From contig JAJECW010000022.1 of the NCBI GenBank assembly GCA_022821865.1, positions 1 to 46,900 on the forward strand: 46,900 nt of DNA. Direction: 5' to 3'. The stretch's first letter is position 1. Every line of letters begins with the position of its first letter. The position numbers were made by a program, and so were the translations under genes. Shown piece after piece: positions 30,006-37,591 of the stretch. The DNA is from Pseudomonadales bacterium (GTDB lineage: Bacteria > Pseudomonadota > Gammaproteobacteria > Pseudomonadales > Pseudohongiellaceae). The notes under the pieces are model-generated. The model saw only the letters and a program-made list of their open reading frames with translations. It searched no databases and had not been told where the DNA came from.

Positions 30006-30032
30006 AGCCCGGTCGACGCGGCCGGCCGGGCT
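30006..30032. terminator. Convergent-gap hairpin
   Basis: AGCCCGG (30006-30012) pairs with CCGGGCT (30026-30032) around a GC-rich 13-base loop, followed by TT. It fills the 32-base gap between two convergent genes and is likely a bidirectional terminator. Confidence 0.5.
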
Positions 30033-30506
30033 TTACCAATCACCCCGGCTGGCCGCTCTCAGGGTTTCCAGGTCGAATTTGATCATGGTGTTCATGGCGG
30101 CCATGACGCGGGCGTTCTGTTGCTGGTCGGCGCTGTTCATCAATTCGAAGATTTCCCGGGGCGTGATCTGCCAGGACAGGCCGTAACGGTCCTTCAGCCA
30201 GCCGGCGGCGAGTGATACGCCGCCTTCCAGCAGCTTTTCCCAGTACTCGTCGATTTCCTCCTGGGTATCGCAGGCCACCATCAGGGAAATCGCCTCGTTG
30301 AACTGGAATTGCGCCCCGCCATTGAATGCGATGAATTCCTCGCCCCGCAAGTTGAACTCGATGGTCATCACGGATCCGGCCCCGGGCTCATCGGGCTTGA
30401 GTGTGGTCCGGTTGATTTTCGATTCCGGAAAAATCGAAACGTAGTACTCCACGGCCTCCTGCGCATTGCCGTTGAACCAGAGAAAGGTGGCGATGGAACT
30501 GTTCAT
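30033..30506 (-). CDS. PhnB/YjdN-type VOC-superfamily protein
   Basis: 157 residues of the glyoxalase/VOC fold, family once named 3-demethylubiquinone-9 3-methyltransferase. ATFLWFNGNAQEAVEYYVSIFP at the N-terminus, EFIAFNGG in the middle and DRYGLSWQITP at the C-terminal half are typical. GGGAGCC precedes ATG 30506. The function of this family is poorly known; it is monocistronic and convergent with the sugar dehydrogenase, and its divergent neighbour starts the RiPP cluster 138 bases away. It is probably not part of that cluster. Confidence 0.9.
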   Translation of the reverse strand: MNSSIATFLWFNGNAQEAVEYYVSIFPESKINRTTLKPDEPGAGSVMTIEFNLRGEEFIAFNGGAQFQFNEAISLMVACDTQEEIDEYWEKLLEGGVSLAAGWLKDRYGLSWQITPREIFELMNSADQQQNARVMAAMNTMIKFDLETLRAASRGDW

Positions 30507-30644
30507 GTTTGGCTCCCATGGGTGCGGGTTGCCTATTCCGCCCTGAGTTGTCCCAGACTCCCAGTCGCTGTCGCGTGGATGTTTCCTTATTGGGCAGGGA
30601 CAGGGATTTTCGTTGATTCACGCTGATGTTACCATAGCCCCTGC

Positions 30645-32705
30645 ATGGCAAACCGCCAGGACGATGCAATGCCACAAGATAGCGCGGCGACTGGAGCGCC
30701 AAGCCTGCCAGAGGCCATAACACCCAGGCTGATCGAGCCCTCGCTGCTCAACGCCCTGCCCCATTACTTGCCACTCGGCATTTTTCCACTGATCTTCGCC
30801 GCGATCCTGTACGGCGGCTGGTGGCTGTTGCCGCCGTTTCTGTTCTTCGCCACTGTCGGCGGCGGCATCGACAGGCTGATCGGCCTGGACGGGCGCAACA
30901 TGGATCCGACCAGGACCCCCGAGCGAAAGCTGCGCTGGCATAACATTCCGGTGTGGGTCTGGGCGGTGTTGTGGCCCCCCACGCTCATCTTCGGCATGTG
31001 GCAGATACTTGTGGCCAATCCTTTCGCCGTCTGGGAAGAGGTTCTGCTGGCGCTGATTCTGGTAACCGAGGCCCAGGCGGTTTTCATCGTCGGCCACGAA
31101 CTCGTGCATCGCCGCACGACCTGGGAAAGGCGCCTTGCGGAATTCCTGCTCGCCTCCGCCTCGTATCCGCAGTACGCCACCGAGCATGTCTATATCCATC
31201 ACGCCCAGGTGGGTACGCCTTACGATGCGGGGTCCGCCCGCAAGGGGGAGAGCTTCTGGGCCTATCTGCCCAGGGAAATCGCCAGTAATCTGACCCAATC
31301 CTGGAGAGTCGCCCGCGAGCGGCTGGCGCGCAGGCAACTGCCGGTCTGGCACGCCAGCAATCCCTTCTGGCGCTATGGCCTGGGTCTGGCGTTCTGGTTC
31401 GGGCTGACGTACTGGATGGGAGGCGTCTGGGCCTTGCTGGTCTTTATCCTGCTGGGCTACGGCTGTGTCTTTTCGATGAAGATCAGCAATTACCTGCAGC
31501 ATTACGGGCTGCGCCGGGTCCGCCTGCCGAACGGACGCTGGGAAAAAGTCATGCCCCGCCACTCCTGGAGCGCCGACTGGAAGTACAGCAACTGGATGTT
31601 CTTCAACATGCAGCGCCATGCCGACCATCATGCCCTGGCGAGCCGGCACTATCCCCTGCTGCAATTCCGCAATGCCGACGAGTCGCCCCAGTTGCCGGGC
31701 AGTTACGGCGATCTGATGTCGATGGTGCTGTGGCCAAAGCGCTGGTTCCGGTTGATGGACCCGCTGGTGGATCAATGGCGCAGGCACTTTTACCCGGAGA
31801 TCGAGGACTGGAGCCCCTATGACAGTTCGGTGGCCGTCTCCCGCCCGGAGGCTTTCGACGCCATCGTCGAGATTTTCGCCGCCGAGCCGAGGCTCGCCCG
31901 GTGGATGGAATCCAACCCGGAACTGCTCGACAACCTCCAGGAGCGGGAGTTCACCGATCTGGACCTGCCCAGAGGTTTCGGCCCGGACCCGGAATCCGAG
32001 TCCATTGCCCGCCGCGGCCTGACGCGGCTGTACTGGACCCGGGAAATGGACGTGGCGGAAATGCGCAGCCAGATCGCCGAAATCCCCATGGCGGACGCCG
32101 GGGACGCCGCGGAAACCCTGCGCAACTGGTCGAATGACAAGGCGTTTCAAGTCGGCATGCATGTGGTGCGCGGCAACCTGTCGCCGGATGAGGCGAAAAT
32201 CGCGCTGTCGAATCTCGCCGAAGCTTCGATTGTCACCGTGCTGTCCGCCGTGGTGGCGGATTTTGTCGACCGCCGCGGGCCGCTGGGCGAAGGCGGTTTG
32301 GCGGCGATCATCCTTGGTGATCTCGCCAGCCGGGAGGCGTTTCCCGAAACGCGGCTCGAGTTGCTGCTGGTGCACGACGGCCTGTCCCCGGCAAGCAGCG
32401 AACGTCTGTGCCGGCGCTGCCGTGAAACCCTCGGCAGTCTGAGCCGGAACAGCCTGCTGTTTTCCCACTCGCCGCGGGAGGTCGAAAAAAACACGCTGAT
32501 TCTCACAACGCCGCTTGACGAATTGGCCGAGATACGCAATAGCTCCGGAACCGAACTTCCCGACCTGACCGGGGCGCGCTGTGTCTATGAGGCCGGCGAT
32601 TCATCCCTTGGCGGCCGAAGCCGCGAAATCCTCGAACAAATGCGGAAGAACGGATCGAGGGCGGAACCATCGCCCGGGCCGGCCGAAACCAAACCGGAAC
32701 AATAA
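30645..32705 (+). CDS. AlkB-type di-iron monooxygenase fused to degenerate GlnE-like domain
   Basis: 686 residues. Residues 1-390 are an integral-membrane monooxygenase of the alkane hydroxylase (AlkB) type with all histidine boxes: HELVH (151-155), EHVYIHH (180-186), NYLQHYG (282-288) and MQRHADHHA (322-330), and about six hydrophobic segments. From about 400 the sequence switches to features of glutamine synthetase adenylyltransferase (GlnE): PRLARWMESNPELLDNL, WSNDKAFQVGMHVVRG and GLAAIILGDLASRE. Where GlnE has GSDLDL the protein has ETRLEL (568-573), so the metal-binding aspartates are missing and the domain is likely non-catalytic. The stop overlaps the YcaO start (TAATG), placing it in the RiPP operon, where it may hydroxylate the peptide or make a lipid precursor. 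Confidence 0.8.
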   Translation: MANRQDDAMPQDSAATGAPSLPEAITPRLIEPSLLNALPHYLPLGIFPLIFAAILYGGWWLLPPFLFFATVGGGIDRLIGLDGRNMDPTRTPERKLRWHNIPVWVWAVLWPPTLIFGMWQILVANPFAVWEEVLLALILVTEAQAVFIVGHELVHRRTTWERRLAEFLLASASYPQYATEHVYIHHAQVGTPYDAGSARKGESFWAYLPREIASNLTQSWRVARERLARRQLPVWHASNPFWRYGLGLAFWFGLTYWMGGVWALLVFILLGYGCVFSMKISNYLQHYGLRRVRLPNGRWEKVMPRHSWSADWKYSNWMFFNMQRHADHHALASRHYPLLQFRNADESPQLPGSYGDLMSMVLWPKRWFRLMDPLVDQWRRHFYPEIEDWSPYDSSVAVSRPEAFDAIVEIFAAEPRLARWMESNPELLDNLQEREFTDLDLPRGFGPDPESESIARRGLTRLYWTREMDVAEMRSQIAEIPMADAGDAAETLRNWSNDKAFQVGMHVVRGNLSPDEAKIALSNLAEASIVTVLSAVVADFVDRRGPLGEGGLAAIILGDLASREAFPETRLELLLVHDGLSPASSERLCRRCRETLGSLSRNSLLFSHSPREVEKNTLILTTPLDELAEIRNSSGTELPDLTGARCVYEAGDSSLGGRSREILEQMRKNGSRAEPSPGPAETKPEQ

Positions 32706-35008
32706 TGACAATGGCAGGTTCCGGGAGCGGTATCCTGGCGAAGACCACTCCCGCGGACCAGGGGCTGGTCGAACTTCCCGCGCTAACTCCCCATTTGCGA
32801 TTCCATGTGATCGACGAGGGGCAGACCCTGCTGGTCTCGGAAACCTTCAACACCCTGCTCCACGGCGAACTCTATTGCGACCTGCTGCCCCTGCTCGATG
32901 GCTGGCACAGCCAGCAGCAAATCATGGCCGCGCTGGATTCTTCCCACGACGCGCTGAATATCCTCACGACGCTGGTTTCACTCTCCCGCAAGGGTTATCT
33001 GGTATCCGCCGATCACGGCATGGACCGGGAGCGGGCCGCCTGGTGGTCATCCCTGGGCGCCTCGCCGCGCTGGGCCGAGCAGCGGCTGGCGGAATCGCGC
33101 ATTGCGGTAAGCGGCGAAGGCGATTCATTCATCCCGCATCTAGAAACGTTCGGCTTGCGGTTGACACCGGAAAACCCGGCTCTGACGGTGTTTCCTTGCG
33201 GGGATTATCTGGAAGAACGCTTTGCGACAGTGAATCGACAGCAGCTTGCCGCGGGCTCACCCTGGATGCTGCTTCGCGCCCGGGGAATCATGCCCCTGTT
33301 CGGCCCCGTTTTCCGCGCCGACGGCGAAGGCCCCTGCTGGACCTGTCTGGCCTACCGCCTGCGCAGCCACCAGGAGGTTCACAATTTCCTGCGCAACAGG
33401 GGCGGCGAAGAGCTTGCCTTCAAGCCCTTCGCGGCAGAGCCTGCTGCTGTGGATGCGCTGCTTGGGTTCGCTGCCGCGGAGGTCGCCAAACACGTGGTGT
33501 TCGGCGAGGCGGCGCCGCTGCACGATTCGGCAATGGCGCTGCACATGGGGCGGTTCGAAAGTTCCCGGCATCCGGTCATGCGGCGTCCGCAATGCCCGGC
33601 CTGCGGCGATGAGAATCTGTACCGGCCGGATCGGCCACCGACTCCCCTGCGCCTGCAAGCCAGCCCCAAAACTGTCAGCAACAGCGGCGGCGCGCGCTCG
33701 GTGGACCCGAAAGCCACCCTGGCCAGATACCGTCATCTGGTAAACCCGGTCAGCGGCGTGGTGAGCTGGCTCAATCGCGCCACCGATGAAAGCGATTCCT
33801 GGCTCCATGTCTATTGGGCCGGCAGCAATGTGGGCATCCGCGGCAGGCAACTCAATTCCCTGCGGCGCAGCCTGCGCAGCAAGAGCGCCGGCAAGGGCAG
33901 TGACCGGGAACAGTCCGAGGCCAGCGCGCTCTGTGAAGCCGTGGAACGATATTGCGGCGTCTTGCACGGCGACGAAATCCGCAAGCGCGGGCGCTTCCGG
34001 GACTTCGACGACGAGGCGATCCATCCCAACCGCGTGCAATTGTTCAGCGAGACGCAACTCGACAATGCCGAGAACATCAACGCCAAAGGACACCCATACA
34101 ATGTGGTTCCGCCGCGCCTGGACCCCGAGGCGGAAATAGACTGGAGCCCGGTGTGGTCCTTCACCCGGAAACAGCATCGCTGGCTGCCCACTTCCATGCT
34201 GTACGGCGTTCCGGCGGAACTGCGCGGGGTTTCTGATCAGGTCGCGGACTCCAACGGCTGCGCCGCCGGCAATACGCTGGAAGAGGCGATCCTGCAGGGC
34301 TTTTACGAGCTTGCCGAGCGGGACGCCTTCGCCATCTGGTGGTACAACCGGTTGCGAATGCCGTCTGTGGATCTGGACAGCTTCGAAGACGGCTACCTCA
34401 GGTCGGCGGCAAATTACTACCGCCAGCGGGATCGCGAAATGTGGATGCTCGACATCACCGCGGATCTGGACATCCCCACTTTCGTCGCCCTGTCCCGCAG
34501 GCCCGGCGCCGACAGCGAAGACATCATCTACGGCGCCGGCGCCCATGCCGACCCCCATATCGCCGCGCTGCGGGCAATCTGCGAACTGAACCAGTGCCTG
34601 ACCTGGTTGCCGCGCCCCGGATCCGGCGACGGCAAGCCCACGATTGACGATCCCCTGGCGCTATGGTGGTGGAAAACCGCGCGTCTGGCCGATTGCGACT
34701 GGCTGGCGCCGAAGGTGGGCACACCGCCGCGCAAGGCCGAAGATTACCCACAGATCAATATGGCGGACACCCGCGACGATGTGGAATACTGTCGCAGCCT
34801 GGTGGAGGCCCGGGGCATGGAGTTGCTCGCGCTGGATCAAACCCGGCCCGACATCGGCATGCCCGTGGTCCGGGTCATTGTCCCGGGAATGCGTCATTTC
34901 TGGGAAAGACTGGCGCCGGGGCGCCTGTATGACGTACCGGTGAGCATGGGGTGTCGCGCCGAACCATTGACCGAATCCGAACTCAACAACATGCCGGTAA
35001 TCGCTTGA
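32705..35008 (+). CDS. Fused E1-like/YcaO TOMM cyclodehydratase
   Basis: 767 residues. The N-terminal part (about 20-110) looks like a PqqD-like leader-recognition element, next comes an E1-like (Ocin-ThiF-type) region with a four-cysteine zinc site (CWTC 211-214, CPAC 297-300), and residues about 380-760 are YcaO, with the ATP-site helix SAGKGSDREQSEASALCEAVER. Such fused CD proteins convert Cys, Ser or Thr of a precursor to azolines with ATP. The C-terminus ends ESELNNMPVIA and lacks the PxPxP tail of many TOMM YcaOs. It is coupled to the gene before it and followed nine bases later by the orphan gene. Confidence 0.93.
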   Translation: MTMAGSGSGILAKTTPADQGLVELPALTPHLRFHVIDEGQTLLVSETFNTLLHGELYCDLLPLLDGWHSQQQIMAALDSSHDALNILTTLVSLSRKGYLVSADHGMDRERAAWWSSLGASPRWAEQRLAESRIAVSGEGDSFIPHLETFGLRLTPENPALTVFPCGDYLEERFATVNRQQLAAGSPWMLLRARGIMPLFGPVFRADGEGPCWTCLAYRLRSHQEVHNFLRNRGGEELAFKPFAAEPAAVDALLGFAAAEVAKHVVFGEAAPLHDSAMALHMGRFESSRHPVMRRPQCPACGDENLYRPDRPPTPLRLQASPKTVSNSGGARSVDPKATLARYRHLVNPVSGVVSWLNRATDESDSWLHVYWAGSNVGIRGRQLNSLRRSLRSKSAGKGSDREQSEASALCEAVERYCGVLHGDEIRKRGRFRDFDDEAIHPNRVQLFSETQLDNAENINAKGHPYNVVPPRLDPEAEIDWSPVWSFTRKQHRWLPTSMLYGVPAELRGVSDQVADSNGCAAGNTLEEAILQGFYELAERDAFAIWWYNRLRMPSVDLDSFEDGYLRSAANYYRQRDREMWMLDITADLDIPTFVALSRRPGADSEDIIYGAGAHADPHIAALRAICELNQCLTWLPRPGSGDGKPTIDDPLALWWWKTARLADCDWLAPKVGTPPRKAEDYPQINMADTRDDVEYCRSLVEARGMELLALDQTRPDIGMPVVRVIVPGMRHFWERLAPGRLYDVPVSMGCRAEPLTESELNNMPVIA

Positions 35009-35017
35009 GGCAGAGCA

Positions 35018-36142
35018 ATGATGGAATATGACGAAGGACGGGAATTCACCCAGCGGCGGCTGGCGGATGAAACCGGCACCATGGCCGAGCTGCTTGGGAA
35101 TTTCAGGCCGCAAATCCCGACCAGTCTGGTGGGTGAGCGGGAATTGAAGGCGATTTGCGACCGGCTCGGGAATCTGCCGGCAACCTTCGCGGCCTTCCCT
35201 TTCGGGTTCGAACTGCCGCTGAACGACAGCAGGCCCGCAGCAGACTTCGGCCTCTCGCTTGCCGGTGGGACGCCAATAGCAGCCTTTTTCCAGCACCAGG
35301 TGGAACCCGCCCAGGCAGATGCGGACTCTCGCCATATCAACAATCTGCTGGCGGAAACCGATCACGAGAGTTCACGGTTGCGCGAAATCGTCGGTCGCAA
35401 GCTGATGCTCGAGTACGATGTCGCATCCGCCGCCAACGGCAGGCGGGAGGTTCCCGGAATTTTCATGCGGCCCTACGAACGACCGATGATTGCCGGCTGC
35501 CGGGAAAGTGCGGAGGATGTGGGCACGGTGGTGAGGGCACTGGTCTCCGCCGTGGACTGGGAGCCCGATTCGGCGGAACGGAGAAATGTGGAAAACGTAT
35601 TCCTCGCCCTGCAAGACGACACCCGGCTCGAATCCATTGGCGCTTTCCCGGCGCGGGAACGTTCGATTCGTCTGGCTGCCATGAAATTCCGCAGCTTTAC
35701 GCAGATTCTGGATTTCCTGGAGCGCATCGGCTGGCCCGGCGACATTTCCGTATTGGCGGATTCCATCTCGCAATTCGAAGCCATCGGAGGATTCAAGAGC
35801 CTTGGCGTGCATCTGGACGTTCGCCGGAGTGGCGTAGGCCCCGTCCTGGGCCTGGGCTTCTACAACAACCACCGCCTGGCCGACGACCCGAAATATTGGC
35901 TGGACGACCCCAATGACTGGGACGCATTCCTGGAAGCCCTGACCGGAACGGGAGTGGCGCTCCCGGAAAAACTGGCGGCGCTGGCGGGCTGGCCGGCTGA
36001 ACCCACCCCGATTTTTGGCCGGGCGGGGCCATACATGCTGCTACGCGGCATCCACCATATCAAGGTTGTAGTGTCGGAGGGCAGGCTGACAAGGGGAAAG
36101 GCCTACGTATTCATGTTGTTGAACGGCGCGATGTTCGCCTGA
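35018..36142 (+). CDS. Unrecognised RiPP-cluster protein
   Basis: 374 residues, soluble, no signal peptide or membrane helix. I do not recognise the family. Visible pieces are MLEYDVAS near 129, IFMRPYERPMIAGC near 148, GVHLDVRRSGVGPVLGLGFYNNHR near 265, and a C-terminal IHHIKVVVSEGRLTRGKAYVFM. The C-terminal pattern recalls uncharacterised proteins found beside YcaO or other RiPP genes, from memory only. There is no flavin/nitroreductase motif, so it is not an obvious SagB-type azoline oxidase. GAGG precedes ATG 35018, nine bases after the YcaO stop, and it converges on the methyltransferase. It could be a tailoring or partner protein for the cyclodehydratase. Confidence 0.75.
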   Translation: MMEYDEGREFTQRRLADETGTMAELLGNFRPQIPTSLVGERELKAICDRLGNLPATFAAFPFGFELPLNDSRPAADFGLSLAGGTPIAAFFQHQVEPAQADADSRHINNLLAETDHESSRLREIVGRKLMLEYDVASAANGRREVPGIFMRPYERPMIAGCRESAEDVGTVVRALVSAVDWEPDSAERRNVENVFLALQDDTRLESIGAFPARERSIRLAAMKFRSFTQILDFLERIGWPGDISVLADSISQFEAIGGFKSLGVHLDVRRSGVGPVLGLGFYNNHRLADDPKYWLDDPNDWDAFLEALTGTGVALPEKLAALAGWPAEPTPIFGRAGPYMLLRGIHHIKVVVSEGRLTRGKAYVFMLLNGAMFA

Positions 36143-36160
36143 AGCTGAAGTTGCCCAAGG

Positions 36161-36991
36161 TTACTGTTCCGGTTTGGTCCCCGACAGGAACCGGTAGGTG
36201 AATACTTCTTCCCGCAATCCCTGGTCAAAGGCAACCATCGCTTCCGTGAATTCCCGGACGGCCGGAGTGATCTTATCCCGACCCGGGCCAAACAATTCAA
36301 GCAACATATAGCTATCGCGAATCCCCTTGGTCGAGGGTAAGACTTCGGCGTCGAGATCCCGGGCGCCTGCTTGCGCGAACCCCGCCTCCGCAATGGCATC
36401 CAGAACCTCGCGCCACGGCTCCAATGGCGGCATGCGCCAGCCCCGTTGGGAATTGGCGTGAAGTTCCCGCTGGGATTCGGAAAGGGGTGCGCCGCTGCGG
36501 AGGCCCTCCAGCGCCTGCCAGCGTCCTCCCGCCTTGAGCACCCGATGCACACCGCGCAGATAGGCGAGTTTGTCCGGCGCGTAGCAGAAGGATTCGTGAT
36601 TCAGCACGGCGTCGAATGAGGCGCCAGGGAAAGGCAGATCCATGAAGTCCGCATGGTGGAATTCCACCAGATGGGCCACGCCGCGCTGCTTCGCATGGTT
36701 TGTCGCCACTTCGATATGGGGTTCGCAGTTCGTCACGCCGGTAACGCGGACCCCGTATCGCCCGGCCAGCCAGATGGCCGTGCCGCCGATTCCGCAACCG
36801 GAATCCAGGAAATGCTTTCCGGAACCAGGCTGCAGGCCTTGCGCCAGCGTCTCGTTGGCCCGGATCAGACCTTCCCGATGAGATGTTGTTTCCGGTCCCC
36901 ACAGGCCGCAATGACAGCACAGCAGATCGCCGCCGAAGATCTCCATGCGCTCGGTCATGGCGGTGTAATGTTCGGCGACGGTGGTTTCCAT
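36161..36991 (-). CDS. SAM-dependent methyltransferase
   Basis: 276 residues of class I methyltransferase fold, closest in style to the UbiE/tocopherol-sarcosine methyltransferase group. Motif I is FLDSGCGIGG (61-70), the acidic second strand is VTGVTNCEPH and the post-motif FDAVLNHESFCYAPD is normal. A Cys-rich LLCCHCGLWGP lies before motif I. It is downstream of the precursor gene on the same strand, 163 bases away with a hairpin between. It may methylate the peptide N-terminus, a side chain or the C-terminus; the substrate cannot be told. The start at ATG 36991 has only a weak AGG site. Confidence 0.85.
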   Translation of the reverse strand: METTVAEHYTAMTERMEIFGGDLLCCHCGLWGPETTSHREGLIRANETLAQGLQPGSGKHFLDSGCGIGGTAIWLAGRYGVRVTGVTNCEPHIEVATNHAKQRGVAHLVEFHHADFMDLPFPGASFDAVLNHESFCYAPDKLAYLRGVHRVLKAGGRWQALEGLRSGAPLSESQRELHANSQRGWRMPPLEPWREVLDAIAEAGFAQAGARDLDAEVLPSTKGIRDSYMLLELFGPGRDKITPAVREFTEAMVAFDQGLREEVFTYRFLSGTKPEQ

Positions 36992-37079
36992 GAAATGCGG
37001 CCTGCGGGTTTCAGGGTTTCAGTGAGGGATTCGGCATCGGCGACACCGGAAATTCCTCACGAAAAAGGCGACTTGCGAA

Positions 37080-37100
37080 CCCGGAGCCTGACGCTCCGGG
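37080..37100 (-). promoter_or_regulatory. Hairpin between precursor and methyltransferase genes
   Basis: CCCGGAGC (37080-37087) and GCTCCGGG (37093-37100) form a perfect 8-bp stem with a five-base loop. On the minus strand it stands 55 bases after the precursor stop and is followed after some bases by CTTTTTC. It may attenuate or stabilise, giving more precursor than enzyme. Confidence 0.4.
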
Positions 37101-37154
37101 CCACATGCCGCCGCAAGGGTCGAAAACCGGATAACCGGCTGTAGCGGAACGAAA

Positions 37155-37406
37155 CTACAGGCAGCAACTCAGGCCGGCAGAGATGGCCTCAAGCTGCTCT
37201 TCGGTCATATCCCCGGTCACAGGCAAGGCGAGATGCACGGTCTGGAGACTGCTCTCATGTACCTTGATCTCCATGCTGTCGGGAATGGTGATACCCAGTT
37301 CGCTGTTCAGCGCGCCTTTCGGGTCATCAATGAGCCGCTGGCGGAACTCCGCGTCCTCTGCGGCTTTCCGGGTCAAGTGCGTACGCATTTCTTCTGCTGT
37401 TTGCAT
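37155..37406 (-). CDS. NHLP-type RiPP precursor peptide, core LSCCL
   Basis: 83 residues from ATG 37406, with GAGGATAACGAAC upstream. The leader is nitrile-hydratase-alpha-like: KAAEDAEFRQRLIDDPKGAL, then LGITIPDSMEIKVHES and HLALP, then TGDMTEEQLEAISAG. The Ala-Gly at 77-78 is the expected C39 cut, leaving LSCCL as the core. An earlier in-frame ATG region (to 37472) is not leader-like and overlaps a hairpin. The core holds one Ser and two adjacent Cys, the residues a YcaO enzyme heterocyclises. It is encoded between the methyltransferase and the divergent export genes. Confidence 0.92.
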   Translation of the reverse strand: MQTAEEMRTHLTRKAAEDAEFRQRLIDDPKGALNSELGITIPDSMEIKVHESSLQTVHLALPVTGDMTEEQLEAISAGLSCCL

Positions 37407-37433
37407 GTTCGTTATCCTCAAGAGTAAACATTC

Positions 37434-37465
37434 TTTGGCACTGTGGAGATTCCCGCAGTGCCAAA
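37434..37465. promoter_or_regulatory. 13-bp hairpin upstream of precursor gene
   Basis: TTTGGCACTGTGG and CCGCAGTGCCAAA pair with one G-U around a six-base AGATTC loop, 28 bases before the precursor start. It may be a leader-RNA structure or an operator. Confidence 0.5.
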
Positions 37466-37472
37466 CCCCCAA

Positions 37473-37492
37473 CTCAAATCATCTGATCTGAG
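37473..37492. promoter_or_regulatory. 20-base near-perfect palindrome, candidate operator
   Basis: CTCAAATCATCTGATCTGAG is a dyad with only one mismatched pair outside its centre, in the divergent region between precursor and transport genes. It has the length of a dimeric-regulator site; no regulator gene is seen in the cluster. Confidence 0.45.
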
Positions 37493-37554
37493 CCGATGGA
37501 CTGGATTTTATATACAGGGGGATGGGTGGGCAAGTTGCATTTTTTTAAGTTGGC

Positions 37555-37571
37555 GATAAGATTTTCTTATC
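37555..37571. promoter_or_regulatory. GATAAGA/TCTTATC dyad before transport genes
   Basis: GATAAGA (37555-37561) and TCTTATC (37565-37571) form a perfect 7-base inverted repeat with a three-base centre, 21 bases before the GTG start of the HlyD-like gene. It is in an AT-rich block (37503-37570) that likely carries the promoter. Confidence 0.4.
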
Positions 37572-37591
37572 CCCCGCAGTCTGGAGACTTC

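Noticed and set aside
30618-32468. A 616-codon minus-strand frame opposite the AlkB-GlnE gene
   Set aside because: The plus-strand translation has all AlkB histidine boxes; the minus-strand one is Gln/His/Gly-rich and unlike any family.
35018-36142. SagB-type azoline dehydrogenase
   Set aside because: No nitroreductase/FMN-binding motifs are visible in the protein.
37407-37472. Longer precursor starting at 37472
   Set aside because: The added residues are Cys/Leu-rich and unlike NHLP leaders, they are encoded by a hairpin, and ATG 37406 has a proper ribosome site.
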